64,000 nucleotides of DNA from CBDCYS01 sp965226185. GTDB taxonomy: Bacteria > Acidobacteriota > Terriglobia > Bryobacterales > UBA6623. Made by a program: the position numbers and the translations under genes. Below, piece by piece: positions 1 to 8,485 of this stretch. The DNA lies in the NCBI GenBank assembly GCA_965226185.1, contig CBDDCT010000002.1, positions 1-64,000 of the forward strand, given 5' to 3'. The notes under the pieces were generated by a model. The model had not been told where the DNA came from. It did no database searches and was given only the letters and a program-made list of their open reading frames with translations. Numbering within the stretch: the first letter of the stretch is position 1; each line of letters starts with the position of its first letter.

Positions 1-2
1 CC

Positions 3-467
3 TGCCACAACGGAGAAACCGCGCCCAAAGTGGAATCAAGCTGGCTGCCGGAACGGAAGACGGACGAGCGCACCTACCGCTTCAACCACGAGTTTCACCT
101 CAAGCTTGGCAACATTGCGCCGCTGATCGCGGTCATGATCGATAGCGGGACCTATCTGGGAAAATATGGTGACATCCGGCGCCATCTCGATTCGGACAAC
201 GAGTGCCAAGCCTGCCACCGCGGACTCCAAGAGACAGACCTGGCGGGCAAACCGAATCTCCCTCAGATGTCTGACTGCTTGGTCTGCCACTCCGAGATCG
301 ACAACCCCTTCAGTTGCGAAACGTGTCACCTGCAAGGCGTCGACCTCAAGCCCGTCTCCCACGACCGCACTTTCATTGACCAGCACTCGACCGGCCGGCT
401 GAATCTAGATAAATCCACCTGCCTTCCCTGCCACGGCACGAACTTCGCGTGCATGGGATGTCACTGA
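3..467 (+). CDS. multiheme cytochrome c, C-terminal part (gene runs off the left edge)
   Basis: The reading frame is open from the first complete codon, so the gene starts before the window; a GTG at 30 is only internal. Five complete CxxCH haem-binding motifs are visible (CQACH, CLVCH, CETCH, CLPCH, CMGCH). The first two codons read CH, probably the end of a sixth. The last motif ends at the stop codon. Between the first two haem sites lies a hydrophilic stretch with several His residues that could act as distal haem ligands. Spaced CxxCH motifs in a short protein fit the cytochrome c3/c7-like periplasmic electron carriers. The partner enzyme cannot be seen because the upstream part is missing. 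Confidence 0.85.
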   Translation, partial: CHNGETAPKVESSWLPERKTDERTYRFNHEFHLKLGNIAPLIAVMIDSGTYLGKYGDIRRHLDSDNECQACHRGLQETDLAGKPNLPQMSDCLVCHSEIDNPFSCETCHLQGVDLKPVSHDRTFIDQHSTGRLNLDKSTCLPCHGTNFACMGCH

Positions 468-571
468 GGCATCGGATGCAATCCCGCGCCGCTCCGCGGC
501 TCAACGGCTCTGAGCTTGAAGGCTCTAATCTCGAAAGCTCCAAGGGGACAGTATTGCCAATAGGCCACAGC

Positions 572-820
572 TCAGAATCGATCCTGACGGGTTTCCGCTA
601 AGACGTCCGCCGTTCGAGTTTTCGCATTGGGGACGGTGTATTTCTTCTGGAGCGTCTTCAGGTGTTCGATCCATGCGGCCCTCTCGTCGCCGGGCTCGAT
701 TGCCCCTGTCAATCTTGCCTTAGCCTGCCCACGGACCGTAGCGGACGCGTCCTCCCGTTGGCTGACTCGCTGGACCGGCTCGGGGAGTTTCGCCTTGCTC
801 TCGCTCGGTATTTTGACCAT
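572..820 (-). CDS. small hypothetical protein, possibly antitoxin-like
   Basis: An 82-residue frame starts at the ATG at 820. It is polar and charged, has no membrane segment, and ends in a helical stretch with the tail ADVLAETRQDRF. Short bacterial antitoxins often end in a similar (A/I)xExRxxRF tail, but no ribbon-helix-helix or AbrB core can be recognised. No toxin lies next to it: cytochrome is on one side and a repeat on the other. It may be a decayed antitoxin or not a gene at all. Confidence 0.3.
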   Translation of the reverse strand: MVKIPSESKAKLPEPVQRVSQREDASATVRGQAKARLTGAIEPGDERAAWIEHLKTLQKKYTVPNAKTRTADVLAETRQDRF

Positions 821-923
821 GTATCCACTGTAGCTGCTCAAGCCAATTCTTGGTAATGAGGGTACCGTCGTTCATGCAGCTCGCCAGTAGTGCAGCAACC
901 TAATCTGTCTCAGCTTTCGGGAG

Positions 924-1020
924 AAGCCCGTTGAAACGGGCTGTCAGCCGGGCGGGCATGGTCCGCCACCAGCCGTAAACCGACTGGCCTAAGAAAACCG
1001 AAACCGCGTGAACGCGGCTT
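924..1020 (+). repeat. triple-hairpin dispersed repeat, copy 1 (family D3)
   Basis: Three short palindromes follow each other: AGCCCGTTGAAACGGGCT, a CCAGCCGTAAAC..TGG stem with a mismatch, and CCGCGTGAACGCGG. The same three palindromes in the same order, on the opposite strand, occur at 47947-48040. The block lies downstream of pyrB and resembles REP/BIME clusters of other bacteria. Confidence 0.7.
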
Positions 1021-1139
1021 GCCCAAGGCGGGGCTTAGCAATTAGGCGGGAGCCCGAGACCACAGAGTCGACAGGAAGGGGACTTGACCCCAGGCTCCCG
1101 CCTGGGGCTCTGATGCTGCCTTCCGAACGTGAAGGCCCC

Positions 1140-2099
1140 TCAGCTCTCCCGGCAGGCGCGCTCCAGCACCGCCATCCTGACGGCGACGCCGTTCTCTACT
1201 TGATTCAGAATCACCGACCGGGGGAAGTCGGCAACGTCGGACGACAACTCTCGCCCGCGGTTGATCGGACCCGGGTGCATCACAATCGCATCGGGCTTGG
1301 CGAGTTGCAGGTGCTCGAGGCCCAGCCCATAGAATTGGAAGTACTCGTTTTTGGGGAATGGCAGCACGTGCTGGCGCTCGAGCTGCACGCGCAACATCAT
1401 GATGACGTCCGCGCCGGTGACCGCTTCGTCGATGTTATAGGTGAGCCTAATCCGGGGAGCCAGCGACGCCAAATCATCGGGCAGCATTGTGGCCGGGCCG
1501 CAAAGGACCAGGTCCACTCCGAACTTCGACAGCAGGTGCACATTCGAGCGTGCCACGCGGCTGTGAGCGATGTCGCCGATGATTGCCACGCGCAGTCCCT
1601 CGAGCGAGGAGCGGTAGTCGAGAATCGTCACGGCATCCAGCAGCGCCTGGGTGGGGTGCTCGTGGCGTCCGTCCCCCGCGTTGACGATGGGCGTTTGCAG
1701 AAAGCGCGACAGAAAATGCGGCGCGCCCGAAGCCGAGTGCCGCATCACGATCACGTCCGGACGCATCGCCGAAAGCGTATTCAGCGTATCGACGAGCGAT
1801 TCCCCCTTGGAAAGGCTCGAACCCTGGGCCGAGATGGAAATCGTATCCGCGCTCAGCCGCTTCGCGGCGATCTCGAAACTTGCCCGCGTCCGGGTGGATG
1901 ACTCGAAGAACAAGTTAACGATCGTCTTGCCTCGCAGTGTGTCCAGCTTCTTGACTGACTGCGAGCGCATCCCTTGGTGGACACGGCCCCGGTCGAGCAG
2001 CCACTGGATGTCTTCGCGGCTCAGATTCTCTGTTCCGAGAAGTCCGCGGGCCTCGGTTGCCGGCTGCTGTGTCGCGGTTGCCGCGGATGGAAGCGCCAT
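1140..2099 (-). CDS. pyrB: aspartate carbamoyltransferase catalytic chain
   Basis: This is the cytoplasmic enzyme that joins carbamoyl phosphate and aspartate to make N-carbamoyl-aspartate, the committed step of pyrimidine synthesis. The 319-residue length is normal for the catalytic chain. The carbamoyl-phosphate motif SSTRTR is at residues 67-72, HPTQ at 148-151, and HPGPINRG is near the C-terminus. The gene lies downstream of pyrR on the same strand, the usual pyrR-pyrB order, so the two are probably co-transcribed and controlled by PyrR. The 148-bp gap between them is unusually large and is filled by a dispersed repeat. No pyrC follows; the next sequence is a hairpin repeat. Confidence 0.96.
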   Translation of the reverse strand: MALPSAATATQQPATEARGLLGTENLSREDIQWLLDRGRVHQGMRSQSVKKLDTLRGKTIVNLFFESSTRTRASFEIAAKRLSADTISISAQGSSLSKGESLVDTLNTLSAMRPDVIVMRHSASGAPHFLSRFLQTPIVNAGDGRHEHPTQALLDAVTILDYRSSLEGLRVAIIGDIAHSRVARSNVHLLSKFGVDLVLCGPATMLPDDLASLAPRIRLTYNIDEAVTGADVIMMLRVQLERQHVLPFPKNEYFQFYGLGLEHLQLAKPDAIVMHPGPINRGRELSSDVADFPRSVILNQVENGVAVRMAVLERACRES

Positions 2100-2109
2100 A
2101 ACTGTTTTC

Positions 2110-2244
2110 TTACCTAACGCGGACCAGCCGCAACGAAAAGGGGGAGCGTGGCCGCTGGCGGGTGAGGCGCGTCCTAGCGGCTGACCGCTCCCTCACGGCC
2201 GCGGCTCTGATTCTGGCTATCGCATTTCCCGCCATGTTTGACAC
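2110..2244 (-). repeat. dispersed repeat D1, copy in the pyrR-pyrB gap
   Basis: Read on the minus strand, this segment contains AGAATCAGAGCCGCG, then AGGACGCGCCTCA, CGGCCACGCTCCCCC and GTCCGCGTTAGG in that order. The same blocks occur on the plus strand at 20028-20164 and 62633-62776. It fills almost the whole space between pyrR and pyrB. Confidence 0.75.
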
Positions 2245-2247
2245 GAA

Positions 2248-2805
2248 TTAATTCTCGTCCACCTTCTCGACAAGCAAAACCCTTTCCTCCCCGTCGATGG
2301 GTTCGAGTTTCACCTCGATGATCTCGTTGTCTGTTGTTTCCACGAACTTGCCGACGAAATGGGCTTCGATCGGCAACTCGCGATGACCGCGGTCGATCAG
2401 AGTGCATAACCGCACCGTGCGAGGGCGTCCCTTGTCGAATAAAGCATCCAGAGCCGCCCGTGTCGTCCGTCCGGTGTAGAGAACGTCATCCACCAGAATA
2501 ACGTCCGACCCCGAAATCGAGAAGGGGATGTCGGCGCCATTGATCACGGGCTTGTCGGCAACGGCCGTCAAATCGTCCCGGTAAAGCGTGATGTCAAGAC
2601 TGCCACACGGCACGCGACGGCCCTCGAGCTGTTCGATCTTGGCCGCCAGGCGCTCACCCAGCACGGCTCCTCGCCGGTGAATGCCGACAATCGCTAATTC
2701 GCCGGACGGAGCGCTCTTGTCGATCACTTCGTGCGCCAGCCGCACCAGCGTGCGGTCGATCTCCGAGCCCGTCATGAGCTGCGATTTGGTCCGAATCGTT
2801 GCCAT
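2248..2805 (-). CDS. pyrR: bifunctional pyr operon regulator / uracil phosphoribosyltransferase
   Basis: PyrR binds pyr mRNA in response to UMP to attenuate transcription, and has weak uracil phosphoribosyltransferase activity. The 185 residues match the family. The PRPP-binding loop VILVDDVLYTGRT is at residues 102-114, and the type-I PRTase fold is recognisable (IVGIHRRGAVLGERLA near 39-54). It is followed on the same strand by pyrB, as expected for an autoregulated pyr operon. I did not find a convincing antiterminator/terminator pair in the short leader upstream of 2805, so the regulatory role is inferred from the family. Confidence 0.95.
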   Translation of the reverse strand: MATIRTKSQLMTGSEIDRTLVRLAHEVIDKSAPSGELAIVGIHRRGAVLGERLAAKIEQLEGRRVPCGSLDITLYRDDLTAVADKPVINGADIPFSISGSDVILVDDVLYTGRTTRAALDALFDKGRPRTVRLCTLIDRGHRELPIEAHFVGKFVETTDNEIIEVKLEPIDGEERVLLVEKVDEN

Positions 2806-2988
2806 CGAAGCGTCCGAAATGTCCCTTACGATAACACAACTTCGGGGACGGGTTTGTAACGGCTCAGACGCGTTTCGTGTGACGTTGAGACCATGATATC
2901 GGGCGGTTCGTCCGGTGTGGAGTGGGCGGGCCTTGCCGTTGGGGCCGGGCTGTTGCGAGGCAGGTTGTGGTCGCCGCTTCGCAACGAA

Positions 2989-3009
2989 GGACCGGCTGAG
3001 AGCCGGTCC
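2989..3009 (+). repeat. GGACCGGC hairpin repeat, copy 1
   Basis: Perfect 9-bp stem GGACCGGCT/AGCCGGTCC with a 3-nt loop, between pyrR and the tolC-like gene. A closely similar hairpin (AAGGACCGGC/GCCGGTCCTT) is at 27181-27206, and both follow a short CG-rich lead. There is no T-run, so a terminator role is not shown. Confidence 0.6.
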
Positions 3010-3079
3010 CTACGGCGGTTTGGAGTCGGCTGAAGGCTCCGCGGGAGGGATAAGCGATCTTGTTTTGTCTTCTAGGCCG

Positions 3080-4726
3080 TTACGGTGTGTCGTAGCTTAG
3101 CACGACACCGCGGGTTTCGAGCAAATCGCCGGTGGCGCGCAAGAGATTCAGCATGCTGCGGCGGTAGGCGATGACCTGGGCGAGCAGGTCGGCTTCAGAT
3201 AGGACGAGCGTGGTCTGCGAGTCCAAAACGAGGAATGCGGTCGTGACGCCAAGATCGTACTTCTTCTGTTCGGCGTCGAGCCGTTTCTGGGCAAAATCGC
3301 GGGCAACCGTTGCCTGAAGAATGCCCGCCTTGCTCTGCTCGACTCCGGCAACCGCGTTGAGCACTTCCTGGCGCACCTGCTGCTCGATGCTGCGGAGAGA
3401 GTAGAGATTCCGTCTCTTCTGAATCCGTGCATCCGCCAGATTGGCTGCAGCCCGGCGGTTGCGGAGAGGGATCTGAAGCGTGAAGCCGAAACCATAGGTC
3501 GGGAACCGAAACTGGAAGAGCTGATCCAGGGCGTCCGGGAATCCGCCTGGCACAACCGAGCTGGTCGAGCCCGATCCCAGCAGCGATCGCTCGAAGAAGT
3601 TTCCTCCGCGGCCTTGAGCGCTGTAGTTGGCGTTCAGCATCAAGTTCGGCCGCAACTGGTTGGTCGAAGAGCGGATATTGAGATCATCAATTTCTAGCGA
3701 ACGCCGGTTCTGCTCTAGTTCAGGACGCAGCCGCAGCGCTTTGGCTACCTGCTCTTCGGGTTCGAACGAAGGAATATAGACGGGCGGCTCCGCCGTTTCG
3801 GTGAGAACAAGGGGGGCGTACCTCAGCGCGGGGTCGAGGTCGGCGCCGATCCAGCGCCGAAGAGTGTCTTCGGCCTGCTGCAGGCGGTATTGGAACTGCG
3901 TCACGCCCACCTGGGCCGTGGCGAATTGCTGTTCGGGCTGGTAGATATCGAGAGGCGAGATCGCGCCCAGCTCCAGCTCTCGCCTGGAGCGTTCCAGAAA
4001 CGCCCGCGCTAAATCGAGGTTGTTTTCACGCACGCGCAGCGATTCCCGCTGGTCGATGACGTCCCAATAGGCGTTTTCAGCCTGTACCAACAGGCCGATG
4101 ACGCGTTCCCTGACTTGCTCCCCGGTCAGTTTCAGCCGGGACCTGGCAACGAAGATCGGTATGCGCTGCACGTAGCGCCCCCGGTCGCGCAGCAACGGCT
4201 GGCTCACGGTGAATAGCAAGCTTTGGGTGATGCTCGGATTAAAGTTGGTGAACTGGCTATTGTTGGCTGTCTTGCCCCCAACGTAGCCCACGGTGTAGTT
4301 GGTTCCCGTGTCAAAGGTTTGGCTGTAGGTGAAGTTCGCCCTTTGGTTGAGGTTCGTCCGCACATCCGCACCTTGGAGAATGTCGTTCGGCAGCGTCGTG
4401 GAGCGGTTCGTGGTGAAGCCCAAATTCAAAGTGGGGTCAAAGGGACTGAAGGCCCTCTGGATGGCGTTCTGCTGCTCGTGCACGGCGAGCTTTTGCAGGT
4501 TGATGTCCGGGTTGTTGACCATCACCAGCTCGATGTAGGAACGAAGAGACAGCTCCATCTTGCCGTCGAAGTAGAAATCCTCGAGCCGGCCGACGGATTC
4601 GATCTCGATATCGAGCGGCGGGGCTTGCCATTGTTCACGGAAATATGTCTTATCAGGAAAAGTTGCGAATTGGGCAACGGCCAAAAGAGCAGCGACGGCC
4701 GTGAGGCAAACGAGTCTTACAAGCAT
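3080..4726 (-). CDS. TolC-family outer-membrane efflux protein
   Basis: This is the outer-membrane exit duct of a tripartite efflux pump. The ATG at 4726 is chosen because it begins a signal peptide (MLVRLVCLTAVAALLAVAQF); an upstream in-frame start would add 35 unlikely residues. The mature part has the two long helical repeats of OEP/TolC proteins, each followed by beta segments (FTYSQTFDTGTNYTVG, GFGFTLQIPLRNRRA). The helices contain typical phrases such as RENNLDLARAFLERSRRELELG and EQKKYDLGVTTAFLVLDSQ. At 548 residues it is a little longer than E. coli TolC. It is the last gene of the minus-strand operon with the permease and three adaptors, 150 bp after the permease stop. Confidence 0.9.
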   Translation of the reverse strand: MLVRLVCLTAVAALLAVAQFATFPDKTYFREQWQAPPLDIEIESVGRLEDFYFDGKMELSLRSYIELVMVNNPDINLQKLAVHEQQNAIQRAFSPFDPTLNLGFTTNRSTTLPNDILQGADVRTNLNQRANFTYSQTFDTGTNYTVGYVGGKTANNSQFTNFNPSITQSLLFTVSQPLLRDRGRYVQRIPIFVARSRLKLTGEQVRERVIGLLVQAENAYWDVIDQRESLRVRENNLDLARAFLERSRRELELGAISPLDIYQPEQQFATAQVGVTQFQYRLQQAEDTLRRWIGADLDPALRYAPLVLTETAEPPVYIPSFEPEEQVAKALRLRPELEQNRRSLEIDDLNIRSSTNQLRPNLMLNANYSAQGRGGNFFERSLLGSGSTSSVVPGGFPDALDQLFQFRFPTYGFGFTLQIPLRNRRAAANLADARIQKRRNLYSLRSIEQQVRQEVLNAVAGVEQSKAGILQATVARDFAQKRLDAEQKKYDLGVTTAFLVLDSQTTLVLSEADLLAQVIAYRRSMLNLLRATGDLLETRGVVLSYDTP

Positions 4727-4755
4727 CGTGGAAAACCTTGGTGATTGATTCAGAC

Positions 4756-4774
4756 ACCCCAACAGGTGTGGGGT
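4756..4774 (-). other. short hairpin between permease and tolC-like gene
   Basis: On the minus strand ACCCCA and TGGGGT form a 6-bp stem around a 7-nt loop, 30 bp before the tolC-like start. No U-tract follows. It could be an mRNA structure in the operon, but the stem is short. Confidence 0.25.
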
Positions 4775-4875
4775 TTCTTTCGGGTAATTGATCCGATCAC
4801 GCCTGTCCGGCTCGAGCAGCCGCAAGGACAAGGTTCAGCGTGGCCCGTCTTGTTCCGCCTTGGCCGGCCCGCTGG

Positions 4876-6135
4876 CTATTCGTACCGCATCGCTTCAATC
4901 GGATCCAGCTTGGCGGCCTGAACCGCCGGGTAGATCCCAAACAACAAACCAATAAAAACCGAGACCCCAAACGCGACGATGATCGAACTCGCCGTGACGA
5001 CGGTCGACCAGCCGGCAATGGCGGCGATGATCTTCGACCCGAAGTATCCCGCCGCGATCCCGATCAGGCCGCCGACGATTGAGATCAGTACGGCCTCGAT
5101 CAAAAACTGCCGAACGATATCCTTTTGGCGGGCGCCAATAGCGCGCCGAATCCCGATCTCGCGGGTGCGCTCGAGCACCGTCGCCAGCATGATGTTCATG
5201 ATGCCGATGCCGCCGACAAGCAGCGAGATGCCGGCGATACAGATCATGACGACTTCAAAAACAAACTGTTGCTGCTCGCGCTGGGCCAGCAAACCGGCCG
5301 GAACGACCACCGAAAAATCTCCGGCATCGTTGTGCGTGGCCGTCAGAATCGCCCGCACGACTTCGGCCGTTTCGATCGGGTCGGCATCGTTTTGGACCCG
5401 CACGAAAATGCCGTCGATCTCGTCTTTCAGGTAGCTATTGCTGTCCTGAAATCGCCTCATCACGGAGTTCAGGGGAGCGACAACCAAGTTGTTCCGGTCG
5501 TCGGCTTCGAGACCCTCGATTTTCGATTCCGCGGTAGCCTGCGGCGACATGACTCCGACCACTTGGAGCCAAACCTCGTTCAGCTTGACGAATTTACCAA
5601 CGGCGCTGCCGTAGCCCAGCAGGTTCACCTTGGTTCGCTCCCCCAGCACGCAAACCGGCGCGGACCGCAAGTTCTCTTCTTCGGTGAAAAAGCGGCCCTC
5701 CAGCAGCGTGACGTTGTAGATGTCGGTGTAGTTGGGCAGGACACCGATGAGCTGCGGCATGTCCTGCTCAGTCCGGGGAAGAATATTGGCCGGATTGAAT
5801 GACTTGCGGGGTGACATGGCCGCAACGTTGGGCGTGTTGTCCTCGAGCGCCCGGAAGTCGCGGAATGTCAGTCCAGGAGAAACTTCACGCACCGCTTGCA
5901 TGGTGTCGCGGTCGACGGCTTCCCTCGCCTCGATGATGATGTTGTTGACGCCGAGCAGGTCAATGTAGCGAATCATTTCCTGCTGGGCGCCAGCCGTGAT
6001 CGACAGCATGGCCACCACGGCGCCCACGCCGAAGATCATACCCAGCATGGTGAGCAGCGAGCGAAGCTTGTGAGCGAGCAAACTGCCGAGGCCCATCCAC
6101 AGCTCGGGCAACATATGTGCAACGTCTCGGGTCAC
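4876..6135 (-). CDS. MacB/FtsX-type ABC transporter permease (no ATPase domain)
   Basis: Inner-membrane permease of a MacB-like pump. The GTG at 6135 is preferred as start: it lies one base past the stop of the upstream adaptor and has GGGAGG 10 nt before it. The protein has the MacB plan: one N-terminal membrane segment (LRSLLTMLGMIFGVGAVVAM), a large periplasmic MacB_PCD-like domain, then three C-terminal segments of the FtsX domain (VVMICIAGISLLVGGIGIMN and two more). The hallmark ERTREIGIRRAIGA is present. At 419 residues it lacks the nucleotide-binding domain fused in MacB, so a separate LolD-like ATPase is needed. None is encoded in this operon. Confidence 0.92.
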   Translation of the reverse strand: MTRDVAHMLPELWMGLGSLLAHKLRSLLTMLGMIFGVGAVVAMLSITAGAQQEMIRYIDLLGVNNIIIEAREAVDRDTMQAVREVSPGLTFRDFRALEDNTPNVAAMSPRKSFNPANILPRTEQDMPQLIGVLPNYTDIYNVTLLEGRFFTEEENLRSAPVCVLGERTKVNLLGYGSAVGKFVKLNEVWLQVVGVMSPQATAESKIEGLEADDRNNLVVAPLNSVMRRFQDSNSYLKDEIDGIFVRVQNDADPIETAEVVRAILTATHNDAGDFSVVVPAGLLAQREQQQFVFEVVMICIAGISLLVGGIGIMNIMLATVLERTREIGIRRAIGARQKDIVRQFLIEAVLISIVGGLIGIAAGYFGSKIIAAIAGWSTVVTASSIIVAFGVSVFIGLLFGIYPAVQAAKLDPIEAMRYE

Positions 6136-6136
6136 G

Positions 6137-8470
6137 CTAGCGCCGCCTCCCGCCGCCGCCCTGACGGCCTCCGCCGCCCCTGCCAGGAGGGCCACCAGCG
6201 CCTGGGAAGGAGGGCTGCGTGCCGCTGCTCACGGTCTTCTTCTTCGCGCGCGATCGCCGGACTCCCGCGTCCGGCGGCTCCAGCGCGATGAGTTCGTCTT
6301 CTTCGAGGCCGCTTACGATCGCAATCTGGGACTCCGACCGCTTCCCAAGCTCGACCCTGCGCGTATCGAGACCGTTCCCGTCCCAAACGTATACGACGGG
6401 ATTGCCGTTTACCTCGAAGATCCCTTGATAAGGCACATACAACGTATTTTCTATCTTGTCGACGATGATTTCGGCGTCCGCGAGCAGTCCAGGCCGCAGC
6501 AGCACGTCCACATCAGAGCCTTCGCGAGGCGGTTGAGGCAATTGAGCTTTTTCCCGATCTTCCGCCGTAAACTGCTGAGTACCGCCCCCACCTCCGCGAT
6601 TGCCGCCGCCGGAGCCCCCAGCGCCACCGCCGGGACCACCTCGCCCGCCACCACCGCCTGGGCCGCCGAAGCCCCCTCGCCCGCTGCCGCCACCAGGACC
6701 GCCGGCGCCGCCACCTCCAGTGGATTGACGCATTTGCTGGAAAATCCGCTGCCGCTCCTCTTGGCTCAGAGACTGAATATCCCGGCCTCCTAGAAGCTGC
6801 TGCATCCTCTGCCGGGCGTTCTGCCGATCTTCGCCGGATAGTTGTCCGCCGCCTTGTCCGCCCGGGCGTCCTTGGCCGCGAGCTTCACCGCCCTGTTGCC
6901 GTTCGCCTCGGCCGCCGGCCGCGGGGCCACCCTGGCCCGGCTGACCCGCTCCCGCTCGCTGTCCCCGGCCGCGTCCGCCTTCTCGGCCACCACGGGCTTC
7001 GCCAGCCGCGCCCGGGCCGCCTCTTCCACCCGGTCCGCCGCCGCCACGCAGTTGCTGAAAGATCTTTTGCCGTTCTTCTTGGCTCAGGGATTGGATGTCC
7101 CGGCCTCCCAAAAGCTGCTGCATGCGTTGGCGCATTTGCTGGCGATCTTCGCCGGAAACCTGACCGCCGCCTCCACCACCCGGGCCGCCTTGTCCGCCGC
7201 CGCCTCTTTGTCCGCGAGCTTCGCTGCCTTGTTGCCGCCCGCCCGGGCCACTTCTTCCACCTTGTCCGCTCCCGCCAAAGCCGCCGAAGGCGCCCGGTCC
7301 CGAGCCACCTTGTCCGCCCCCTTGCCGCCCTCCGGCAAATCCGGCTCCGCCAGGCGCTTCCCCGCCACCTCGGCGGCCCCCGCGGGAAGCCGATTGGGTG
7401 CGCAAAGCGTTCTCTCTCGACTTCGCCAAGATGCGATCGGCCTGTTCTCGTGACGCTCCCACGTGGGTGAGAAGCTGGCGCATGTCGATCGACAACACCA
7501 CATCAAATTTCTTCGTGGCTTCTCCCGCAAAGACGTTCAGGCTGGCGGTGTTGCCCAAGCGTTTCACTTTCGCCTTCACATCCTTACCGGGCAGGGCGTC
7601 GAGCCGCACGATGGCTTCCTGTCCTTCGTGGAGGTTGGCCCGCTCCAGCTCTTCCACTTTTGCAAGCAACTCCATCTCGGACAGGTCGAGGATCTTTGCC
7701 ACTTCCATACCGGCGGGAATCTGGTCACCCTCTTGAATATCGGGCGTTGTTTGGCCGAAGCCGCCGCGTCCGCCCGCGCGGTTTTGCAAAATTGACACCA
7801 ATCCGGACATGGGTGACAGTACTCTCGACTGGGCGATGCGCCGCTTCTCCCGGTCCACGTCGATCTGAGCCTTGCGGCGCTCTTCGCGCAGAACCGCCAA
7901 CTCCGCCTCGCGCTGTTGCAAGCGCGACTTGATATCCTGCTCCAGCTTCTGCTCGCGGCGCTGGGATTCTTCGAGGGTGAGGACGTTCTTGCGCGCATCG
8001 ATCGCCGAGATCAGCTCGTTCTTCTTGACCTCCAGCTCGGCGCGCCGCACGGCGAATCGCGCCTTGAGCAGCTCCACGTCATCCTGACTCTTGCGGATTT
8101 CCAGATCAGCCTGCGCCTTCTTTAGTTGCTCATTGACGCGGTCGACATCGAGCTGAGCGTCTTCCAGGGCGGCTTGCCGTTCGGAATCGTCAAATTCCAT
8201 GATGAGGTCGCTCGTTGAGGCGAGGGCGCCGGCGGGAGCCAGTTGTGTAATCTGCGTGGCCGAGCCCAGGTTCGGAGCGGTCAGCGAAAGCGTCCGCACG
8301 GCTTGCAATTCACCCCGCAGATGAGTCCTGACGACGAGGTCCCCGCGCCGCACCGGAGCCAGCGGGAATTCCTCTTTTTCTTGCGGGATCTGCTGTACAA
8401 GGTAGTAGCCGCCCGCCACGACACCCACCAGAACGACGAGAACTAAAAGACGAGCTGCGATTTTTCTCAT
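6137..8470 (-). CDS. HlyD/MacA-type periplasmic adaptor with huge Gly-rich insertion
   Basis: Membrane-fusion protein of the tripartite pump. Residues 5-25 form a membrane anchor; 36-95 the first lipoyl half; 95-215 a long coiled-coil hairpin; 216-260 the second lipoyl half; 262-330 the start of the beta-barrel. The barrel strand FDVVLSID (322-329) should continue after a short loop into LRPGLLADAEIIV (658-670). Instead about 327 residues of Gly/Gln/Arg-rich sequence intervene, containing two nearly identical 37-residue units (439-475 and 545-581). The tail (757-777) is again Gly/Arg-rich. The paralogous adaptor next door has only a few residues at this loop. At 777 residues the protein is almost twice the family length. 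Whether the insert is structured is unknown. Confidence 0.9.
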   Translation of the reverse strand: MRKIAARLLVLVVLVGVVAGGYYLVQQIPQEKEEFPLAPVRRGDLVVRTHLRGELQAVRTLSLTAPNLGSATQITQLAPAGALASTSDLIMEFDDSERQAALEDAQLDVDRVNEQLKKAQADLEIRKSQDDVELLKARFAVRRAELEVKKNELISAIDARKNVLTLEESQRREQKLEQDIKSRLQQREAELAVLREERRKAQIDVDREKRRIAQSRVLSPMSGLVSILQNRAGGRGGFGQTTPDIQEGDQIPAGMEVAKILDLSEMELLAKVEELERANLHEGQEAIVRLDALPGKDVKAKVKRLGNTASLNVFAGEATKKFDVVLSIDMRQLLTHVGASREQADRILAKSRENALRTQSASRGGRRGGGEAPGGAGFAGGRQGGGQGGSGPGAFGGFGGSGQGGRSGPGGRQQGSEARGQRGGGGQGGPGGGGGGQVSGEDRQQMRQRMQQLLGGRDIQSLSQEERQKIFQQLRGGGGPGGRGGPGAAGEARGGREGGRGRGQRAGAGQPGQGGPAAGGRGERQQGGEARGQGRPGGQGGGQLSGEDRQNARQRMQQLLGGRDIQSLSQEERQRIFQQMRQSTGGGGAGGPGGGSGRGGFGGPGGGGGRGGPGGGAGGSGGGNRGGGGGTQQFTAEDREKAQLPQPPREGSDVDVLLRPGLLADAEIIVDKIENTLYVPYQGIFEVNGNPVVYVWDGNGLDTRRVELGKRSESQIAIVSGLEEDELIALEPPDAGVRRSRAKKKTVSSGTQPSFPGAGGPPGRGGGGRQGGGGRRR
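6575..7384 (-). repeat. Gly-rich low-complexity coding region with duplicated 37-residue module
   Basis: Encodes residues 363-632 of the adaptor. It is dominated by GGC/GGA/GGT-type Gly codons with Arg, Gln, Ser and Pro. Two modules at 7046-7156 and 6728-6838 begin SGEDRQ, share QRMQQLLGGRDIQSLSQEER and end in IFQQ(L/M)R, with only a few substitutions between them. Confidence 0.85.
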
Positions 8471-8485
8471 GAGGAACTCCGTGAT

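Noticed and set aside
1008..1901. 297-codon plus-strand frame over pyrB
   Set aside because: Antisense to an unmistakable pyrB; no domains.
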